A DNA stretch of 13,632 nucleotides. Origin: an uncultured Clostridia bacterium. GTDB taxonomy: Bacteria > Bacillota > Clostridia > Peptostreptococcales > Anaerovoracaceae. Under the pieces are notes generated by a model. It had not been told where the DNA came from. It saw only the letters and a program-made list of their open reading frames with translations, and ran no database searches. This document shows, piece after piece, positions 9,770 to 13,632 of the stretch. The stretch lies in NCBI GenBank assembly GCA_945788655.1, contig CALZMV010000024.1, positions 1-13,632 on the forward strand, given 5' to 3'. Position 1 is the stretch's first letter. Every line of letters begins with the position of its first letter. The position numbers and the translations under genes are program-made.

Positions 9770-9795
9770 CATTGCAAAAAACATGATGATTAAAG

Positions 9796-9823
9796 TAATA
9801 AACTTGGCTATCTTTCATAGAAT
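9796..9823 (+). promoter_or_regulatory. Candidate sigma-E promoter of the spoIIIA operon
   Basis: TAATAAA (9796-9802) and CATAGAAT (9816-9823) are separated by 13 bases. They match the sporulation sigma-E patterns KMATATT (five of seven) and CATACANT (one mismatch). The expected start near 9830 would leave a short leader containing the AGAGGA site (9841-9846) before ATG 9852. B. subtilis spoIIIA is transcribed by sigma-E in the mother cell, so the position agrees with known regulation. The match was found by eye in AT-rich DNA. Confidence 0.5.
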
Positions 9824-9851
9824 TTATTAAACAGATGAAAAGAGGACAATT

Positions 9852-10727
9852 ATGGAAGGTTTTAACAGAATATTAGAACACATGCCACCGGCCATATCCA
9901 AAGAGATGTATTCAATTCCGCAAAATATAATAGATAATGTTGAAGAATTGCGATTAAGATGCGGATATCCCGTTATTTTGAAGACATCATCAGGTGAGAT
10001 TATTCAATCAAAAATAATTACAAGAGAAGATTTAAAGAGTATTTTATCATCTCTTGTTAAGTACTCCTATTATGCTTATGAAGAGGATCTGGCACAGGGA
10101 TTTATTACAATTAACGGTGGACATCGCGTTGGAATTTGTGGAAAAGCAGTCATAAACAATGATAAACCAACATTAATAAGGGAAATAAGTTCATTAAATA
10201 TTAGATTTGCAAAAGATATAGTAGGTTGCTGTATTCCTATGATTCCGCAATTATTAAAAAATAATCGTCCTGTAAACACACTGGTGATTTCACCACCCGG
10301 ATGCGGCAAAACAACATTGTTAAGAGATATGGCAAGGCAATTAAGTCTAAGAAATATAAATGTAGCAATATGCGATGACCGCTCAGAAATTGCCGGAATG
10401 CACGAATCTAAATCAAGCTTTAATCTCGGTCCACGTGTAGATGTACTTGATGGCTGTGATAAATCATATGGCATATCCATTTTGATAAGGTCTATGGCAC
10501 CCCAGGTAATAATTACAGATGAAATAGGTAAAAAAACGGACATTCCGGCAATTGAGCAGTGTTTGAGTGCAGGTGTCTGCCTTATAACATCAATACACGG
10601 TTCCAATATGGATGATATTATGTCATCGCATATTGCTTCCATTATTAGCAGGGGAGTTTTTAAAAACCTGATTTTTCTGACAAATGAAGGGGGACCAGGC
10701 AGCATAAAGGAGATTAAGCATTGTTGA
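9852..10727 (+). CDS. spoIIIAA: Stage III sporulation protein AA, secretion-type ATPase
   Basis: A 291-residue ATPase related to the type II/IV secretion (GspE/VirB11) motors. It is thought to power or assemble the SpoIIIA-SpoIIQ channel on the mother-cell side. Seen: VEELRLRCGYPV near residues 30-41, INGGHRVGICGKAV, Walker A SPPGCGKTT (147-155), CDDRSEIAG shortly after, and Walker B VIITDEIG with Asp223 and Glu224. No membrane segment is visible, consistent with a cytoplasmic peripheral protein. It is slightly shorter than the B. subtilis protein (about 307 residues). It is the first gene of the operon, behind a terminator and a candidate sigma-E promoter. Its 3' end overlaps the proposed TTG start of spoIIIAB. 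R3H/Jag-type ATPases related to SpoIIIAA exist elsewhere, but the seven genes that follow make the assignment firm. Confidence 0.96.
   Translation: MEGFNRILEHMPPAISKEMYSIPQNIIDNVEELRLRCGYPVILKTSSGEIIQSKIITREDLKSILSSLVKYSYYAYEEDLAQGFITINGGHRVGICGKAVINNDKPTLIREISSLNIRFAKDIVGCCIPMIPQLLKNNRPVNTLVISPPGCGKTTLLRDMARQLSLRNINVAICDDRSEIAGMHESKSSFNLGPRVDVLDGCDKSYGISILIRSMAPQVIITDEIGKKTDIPAIEQCLSAGVCLITSIHGSNMDDIMSSHIASIISRGVFKNLIFLTNEGGPGSIKEIKHC
10706..10713 (+). promoter_or_regulatory. Ribosome binding site deciding the TTG start of spoIIIAB
   Basis: AAAGGAGA lies inside the end of spoIIIAA. Its GGAG core is eight bases before TTG 10721 and eleven before TTG 10724. No ATG is available nearby in this frame, so a TTG start is required. 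Confidence 0.7.
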
Positions 10728-11236
10728 AATTAATTGGATTGACAGGTGTAATTATTTCTTTAGGCCTAGCAGGAATATGTAAATCAAAGCAAATATATAG
10801 ACGCTTGTTTTTATTAGAAGATTATTATGAAATAATTATCAAAATAAAAAGTCAGATAGGATATTTTAAAGAACCTTTGCCAGAACTTTTCATAATGAAT
10901 AAAACGAATAAAAACTCAAAGGCAAGCCTGCTTCTTAATAATATCGGTGAAAGATTAAAAAACGACTCAGTCGGTATAGAAGAATTGTGGAAAAGAGAAG
11001 TCAATTCACTATATAAGTCAGAACCTATTAAAGAAGAAGATATAGTAACTTTTAATTATCCATGTTCATTTTTAGGAAAAACTGATTATGAAAATCAATT
11101 ACTTCATTTTTCATATTTAGAGGAGAAACTAAATATGACAATAGAAAGAGTTAGAACAGATATTGCAAATAAGACACCTATGTACAATAAAATAGGATTT
11201 TTTATAGGTGCAATAATTGCAATTCTGTTAATATGA
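10721..11236 (+). CDS. spoIIIAB: Stage III sporulation protein AB
   Basis: A 171-residue membrane protein, the same length as B. subtilis SpoIIIAB, which resembles the type II secretion platform protein GspF and probably couples the SpoIIIAA motor to the membrane channel. Residues 2-20 (LKLIGLTGVIISLGLAGI) form an N-terminal membrane anchor. A charged helical middle follows, with LEDYYEIIIKIKSQIGYFKEPL typical of the family, and a second hydrophobic helix ends the protein (IGFFIGAIIAILLI). The start is TTG 10721, giving MLKLIG as in other SpoIIIAB proteins. It overlaps the spoIIIAA stop by seven bases, suggesting coupled translation. TTG 10724 is an alternative. The spoIIIAC ribosome site overlaps its stop codon. 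Confidence 0.93.
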   Translation: MLKLIGLTGVIISLGLAGICKSKQIYRRLFLLEDYYEIIIKIKSQIGYFKEPLPELFIMNKTNKNSKASLLLNNIGERLKNDSVGIEELWKREVNSLYKSEPIKEEDIVTFNYPCSFLGKTDYENQLLHFSYLEEKLNMTIERVRTDIANKTPMYNKIGFFIGAIIAILLI

Positions 11237-11245
11237 GGAGAAAAA

Positions 11246-11446
11246 ATGGATTTTGATATAAACATATTATTTAAAATAGCATCCATAGGCATTGCCATAG
11301 CTCTCTTAAATCAGATTCTAAATAAAGCAGGAAGAGAAGAAGCTGCTATGATGACAACTTTAGCCGGTGTAATAATAGTTCTTGCTATCGTAATAAAAAT
11401 GGTTAGTGAATTTTTTGATACAGTTAGAGTATTTTTGGAATTTTAA
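11246..11446 (+). CDS. spoIIIAC: Stage III sporulation protein AC
   Basis: A 66-residue protein (about 68 in B. subtilis) with two membrane helices, roughly residues 7-27 and 33-55, separated by NKAGREEAAMMTTLAG. The K-x-G-R/K-E-E turn between the helices is conserved in SpoIIIAC. It and SpoIIIAD are small membrane components of the SpoIIIA complex whose exact task is not settled. GAGGAG (11235-11240) precedes ATG 11246 by five bases and overlaps the spoIIIAB stop. Identity rests on size, topology, the loop motif and operon position. Confidence 0.93.
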   Translation: MDFDINILFKIASIGIAIALLNQILNKAGREEAAMMTTLAGVIIVLAIVIKMVSEFFDTVRVFLEF

Positions 11447-11447
11447 A

Positions 11448-11837
11448 ATGATTTTCTTACTAAAAATATGCCTTATAGGCTTAACATCAGTAATTCTCAT
11501 TACTTTAGTAAAGGTATATAAGCCAGAGCTTTCAATAGAAATAACAATATGTGCATCTATTGTAATGCTAATAATGATAATAGATGGTTTAAAAGGAAGT
11601 TTTCAGTATATAATCGATATTTACAACAATCTTAATACAGGTAAAGAATACTTTCCTATTATTTTGAAGGTACTTGGGATAGCATATGTTACTGAATTTG
11701 CCGTAGCCTTATGCCAGGACGCAGGAGAAAAAACAATCGCATCAAAAATTGAACTGGCTGGTAAAGTATGCATATTTATTGCTGCTATTCCTGTGTTCAA
11801 CTCACTTCTTACCTTATTAAACAGTATGATAAGATGA
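11448..11837 (+). CDS. spoIIIAD: Stage III sporulation protein AD
   Basis: A 129-residue membrane protein with about three to four hydrophobic segments (roughly 2-20, 27-42, 70-90 and 105-125). The LGIAYVTEFAVALCQDAGE stretch and IASKIELAGK motif are diagnostic of SpoIIIAD. ATG 11448 lies one base after the spoIIIAC stop and gives a start (MIFLLKICLIGLT) that aligns with B. subtilis SpoIIIAD. A GTG at 11406 in the same frame would add 14 residues overlapping spoIIIAC and is less likely. No good ribosome site precedes 11448 (only a weak TTGGAA near 11435-11440), so reinitiation after spoIIIAC is probable. Its stop overlaps the spoIIIAE start as ATGA. Confidence 0.93.
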   Translation: MIFLLKICLIGLTSVILITLVKVYKPELSIEITICASIVMLIMIIDGLKGSFQYIIDIYNNLNTGKEYFPIILKVLGIAYVTEFAVALCQDAGEKTIASKIELAGKVCIFIAAIPVFNSLLTLLNSMIR

Positions 11838-12919
11838 ATTATGATGAAATATTAAAGGGACAATTTAATAATATTAATAGCGATGGTAAGCTTGATGAAC
11901 TTACAAAGCAGACATCAAACCTTACAGAAGGCTTATCGGATGAATTTGTCCCGGAAAAGCTCTTAGATTCAATACTAAATGGACAAAGTATTTTTTATGA
12001 TTCACAGATTGTAAGTTCACTTAAGGAATTATTTCTTCTGGAAATAAAGAGTGCAATGGTGATATGTATAGAAATACTATTTATTTCTATTGTAATAGGA
12101 ATTATTAAAGGGCTTTCAGACTCATTCAAAACAAAATCTGTGGCTGATATAAGTATGCTTATATGTACAATGGTTATTATTGGCCTTTCTATAAACAGCC
12201 TCAAAACATCCTACAATTTAGCATTAGAATCAACAACAATTATGGTTAATACCATGGAGATTTTAATACCTGTTTTAATAGGGATATTGATCTCAACAGG
12301 TGCGATTACGTCAGGAACCGTTTTAAGCCCATTTATTCTTGGAACAATAGGTGGCATGGCCTTGATAATAAAGAAATTTATCTTACCGGCTCTATTTTTA
12401 TCATGTATCTTAAGCTTAATAAATAGTTTAACAGAAAAAGATTATGTAAATAAATTAGCAAAACTTATTAGAAATGTCTCTTTATCCGTAACGGGGTTTC
12501 TCCTTGTAATATTTTCAGGAATCATTACTGTACAAGGTCTTCTAACTGAGACAGCTGATAGCTTGTTACTTGATACAGCAAAGTTTTCTCTAAGTAATTT
12601 CATTCCAATTGTAGGAGGATTTACTTCTGATACGGTAGAATTATTTTTGAAGTGTATGTCTTCAATTAAAAATGTGATAGGTATCTTTGGAATAATAACA
12701 CTCCTTTTGCTGCTTTTGATACCTGTGATTAAAATTCTGTCAATAGGAATTATTTATAAAATCACAGCCGCATTATGTGAGCCTATAAGTGACTCTAAAG
12801 TTTCTAGCGGGTTAAACGATATGGGTACCTCTATAATATACATTTGTGCAATAATGTTTTTTACATGCCTTTTATTTATAATATTTATCACATCAATCTT
12901 AAGTATAGGGGGCACATGA
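11834..12919 (+). CDS. spoIIIAE: Stage III sporulation protein AE
   Basis: A 361-residue polytopic membrane protein, the largest channel component of the operon (B. subtilis about 399 residues). A hydrophilic N-terminal segment of about 65 residues is followed by some seven or eight hydrophobic segments beginning near 72-92 and 105-122. Family-like stretches include IKGLSDSFKTKSVADIS, ISTGAITSGTVLSPF and FIPIVGGFTSDT. Unlike B. subtilis SpoIIIAE, no signal peptide is visible: the protein begins MNYDEILKGQFNNINSDGK. Extending in frame upstream to 11768 adds 22 residues (MHIYCCYSCVQLTSYLIKQYDK) that also lack a convincing signal sequence. ATG 11834 overlaps the spoIIIAD TGA as ATGA and has only a weak ribosome site, so translation is probably coupled. 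Confidence 0.94.
   Translation: MNYDEILKGQFNNINSDGKLDELTKQTSNLTEGLSDEFVPEKLLDSILNGQSIFYDSQIVSSLKELFLLEIKSAMVICIEILFISIVIGIIKGLSDSFKTKSVADISMLICTMVIIGLSINSLKTSYNLALESTTIMVNTMEILIPVLIGILISTGAITSGTVLSPFILGTIGGMALIIKKFILPALFLSCILSLINSLTEKDYVNKLAKLIRNVSLSVTGFLLVIFSGIITVQGLLTETADSLLLDTAKFSLSNFIPIVGGFTSDTVELFLKCMSSIKNVIGIFGIITLLLLLLIPVIKILSIGIIYKITAALCEPISDSKVSSGLNDMGTSIIYICAIMFFTCLLFIIFITSILSIGGT
12907..12912 (+). promoter_or_regulatory. Ribosome binding site of spoIIIAF
   Basis: AGGGGG in the last codons of spoIIIAE is three bases before ATG 12916 and six before the adjoining in-frame ATG 12919. Spacing slightly favours 12919. The two starts differ by one methionine. Confidence 0.6.
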
Positions 12920-13092
12920 TGACTTCAGTATATATTTTTATAAAAGATATATTTCTGATAATAATTTCTATCTCTTTTTTTGAGATTCTGATACCTGAGT
13001 CTAAGATATCAAAATACATAAAGTTTATCTTTTCAATGATAATTTTAGTAATAATACTTGAGCCGGTTTCACTGTTTCTTCTAAATTTGTAA
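12916..13092 (+). CDS. spoIIIAF: Stage III sporulation protein AF, short form with membrane helices only
   Basis: A 58-residue protein in the SpoIIIAF position. Two hydrophobic helices are seen (about residues 5-24 and 34-56) with the short loop PESKISKYIKF between them and ILEPVSLFL at the end. This matches the N-terminal membrane region of SpoIIIAF. B. subtilis SpoIIIAF has about 206 residues, most of it a soluble ring-building-motif domain after these helices. Here TAA follows at once, and only 55 bases separate it from spoIIIAG, so the soluble domain is absent rather than frameshifted. Whether the short protein works, or is a remnant, cannot be told from sequence. ATG 12916 overlaps the spoIIIAE stop; ATG 12919 is equally possible. 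Confidence 0.8.
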   Translation: MMTSVYIFIKDIFLIIISISFFEILIPESKISKYIKFIFSMIILVIILEPVSLFLLNL

Positions 13093-13106
13093 TTTTTCAA
13101 AATTAG

Positions 13107-13134
13107 TAATATTTAAAAGCATTATTCATATACA
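13107..13134 (+). promoter_or_regulatory. Possible internal sigma-E promoter before spoIIIAG
   Basis: TAATATT (13107-13113) fits the sigma-E -35 pattern KMATATT fully. After 13 bases comes CATATACA (13127-13134), a six-of-eight match to CATACANT if C/T is allowed at position five. B. subtilis has an essential internal sigma-E promoter serving spoIIIAG and spoIIIAH. Against it: the expected start near 13141 would fall after the GGAG ribosome site (13137-13140), leaving spoIIIAG without one. CATAAAGT at 13017-13024 inside spoIIIAF is a second, weaker candidate -10. Confidence 0.25.
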
Positions 13135-13147
13135 TAGGAGTGTAATT

Positions 13148-13531
13148 ATGTTTGAAAACATCAAAGGTAATGCCAAAGGAATTTTAGGCAAAATAAATTT
13201 AATAAAACTCATAACAGCACTTCTAATTGCTTCAATAGCTATTATCGCATTAAGCATTCTTACTGAAAGTAATGATGGTCGTAAGCAGATAATAGATGAT
13301 AACGGTGCATCAGAAAAACAACTATGCAGCATACTTTCCACAATAGAAGGAGCCGGAAGTGTTGAGGCAATGGTTGAATATGACACAGATAAAAAAGTGT
13401 GTGGTGTAATTATTACTGCTGAAGGAGCAAGCAATCCAATAGTAGCCAACAAAATTACCACAGGAGTTGCTACGTTATATGGTATACCGTTTTCAAGTGT
13501 AATTGTATTTGAAAAAGAACAGGGGGAATGA
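13148..13531 (+). CDS. spoIIIAG: Stage III sporulation protein AG, short form
   Basis: A 127-residue single-pass membrane protein (B. subtilis about 229). Residues 17-39 form one helix. The soluble part starts SEKQLCSILSTIEGAGSVEA and ends with VCGVIITAEGAS, then IVANKITTGVATLYGIPFSSV. This is the alpha-beta-beta-alpha-beta ring-building motif with which SpoIIIAG stacks into the channel ring. In B. subtilis a long insertion between the first strand and the VVVAEGA-like strand forms a 'beta-triangle' in the ring. Here AMVEYDTDKK runs straight into VCGVIITAEGA, so the insertion is missing. GGAG (13137-13140) precedes ATG 13148 by seven bases. Identity is firm from the GVIITAEGA and YGIP-FSSV patterns and the position before spoIIIAH. 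Confidence 0.92.
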   Translation: MFENIKGNAKGILGKINLIKLITALLIASIAIIALSILTESNDGRKQIIDDNGASEKQLCSILSTIEGAGSVEAMVEYDTDKKVCGVIITAEGASNPIVANKITTGVATLYGIPFSSVIVFEKEQGE

Positions 13532-13632
13532 CCTTGAAAAAATTAAAATTAAGTTATAAATCTATCCTTTATAAAAGCAAAAGACTGGCGGTACTCGCTT
13601 TAGTACTGGTTTTCTGCACAGGTTTAATGGTA
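13528..13632 (+). CDS. spoIIIAH: Stage III sporulation protein AH, N-terminal start (partial, runs off the window)
   Basis: Only the first 35 codons are present. A basic leader (MTLKKLKLSYKSILYKSKRL) is followed by a hydrophobic stretch AVLALVLVFCTGLMV reaching the window edge. This fits the N-terminal membrane anchor of SpoIIIAH, whose outer-facing EscJ/PrgK-like domain binds SpoIIQ from the forespore. Assignment rests on position after spoIIIAG and on the anchor; the diagnostic domain is outside. ATG 13528 overlaps the spoIIIAG TGA as ATGA. However, AGGGGG (13521-13526) is only one base from it and seven from an in-frame TTG at 13534, so MKKLKLSYKS may be the true beginning. Confidence 0.8.
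   Translation, partial: MTLKKLKLSYKSILYKSKRLAVLALVLVFCTGLMV

Noticed and set aside
9636..9818. Small minus-strand frame across the ilvE end, terminator and promoter
   Set aside because: It reads through the terminator hairpin and has no motif; the region is better explained as regulatory.
10076..10705. Minus-strand open frame of 209 codons opposite spoIIIAA
   Set aside because: It is antisense to conserved spoIIIAA motifs and encodes no recognisable domain.
13091..13106. Inverted repeat TAATTTT / AAAATTA after spoIIIAF as a terminator
   Set aside because: The stem is only A-T pairs with a two-base loop and no T-run after it, and spoIIIAG-AH continue the operon, so it is unlikely to end transcription.
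13090..13147. Frameshift as the cause of the short spoIIIAF
   Set aside because: Only 55 bases lie between its stop and spoIIIAG, far too few for the missing domain in any frame, so the sequence is absent.

Overview
This AT-rich window reads entirely left to right on the + strand and suggests an anaerobic, spore-forming Clostridia-type Firmicute, probably Lachnospiraceae-like. The grounds are AGA/ATA-rich codon use, strong AGGAG ribosome binding sites, a complete spoIIIA order and protein families typical of that class. The genus cannot be fixed from the sequence alone.

Region 1 (1-9698) is the downstream part of a branched-chain amino acid biosynthesis operon: leuD (3' end only), ilvA, leuB, a DUF815-type AAA+ ATPase, ilvB, ilvN, ilvC, ilvD and ilvE. 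IlvA makes 2-oxobutanoate from threonine. IlvBN, IlvC and IlvD carry out the shared acetohydroxyacid, reductoisomerase and dehydratase steps to the isoleucine and valine 2-oxoacids. LeuD and LeuB act in the leucine branch, and IlvE transaminates all three oxoacids. leuA and leuC are not visible and presumably lie upstream. Gaps are short or overlapping and no internal terminator is seen. The one gene with no known place in the pathway is the ATPase, which sits between leuB and ilvB and overlaps ilvB as ATGA.

Region 2 (9699-9851) is the boundary. It holds a strong hairpin with a U-tract, possibly working in both directions, then a candidate sigma-E promoter.

Region 3 (9852-13632, running off the edge) is the spoIIIA sporulation operon, spoIIIAA to the start of spoIIIAH. 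It encodes the mother-cell side of the SpoIIIA-SpoIIQ channel (feeding tube) between mother cell and forespore. The order matches Bacillus subtilis, and several genes overlap as ATGA. The channel looks pared down: SpoIIIAF stops after its two membrane helices and lacks the ring-building domain; SpoIIIAG is about half the usual length and lacks the insertion that forms the beta-triangle; SpoIIIAE has no visible signal peptide. These reductions, and the ATPase inside the amino-acid operon, are the most interesting points here. No tRNA, rRNA, CRISPR array, insertion sequence or prophage gene was seen.
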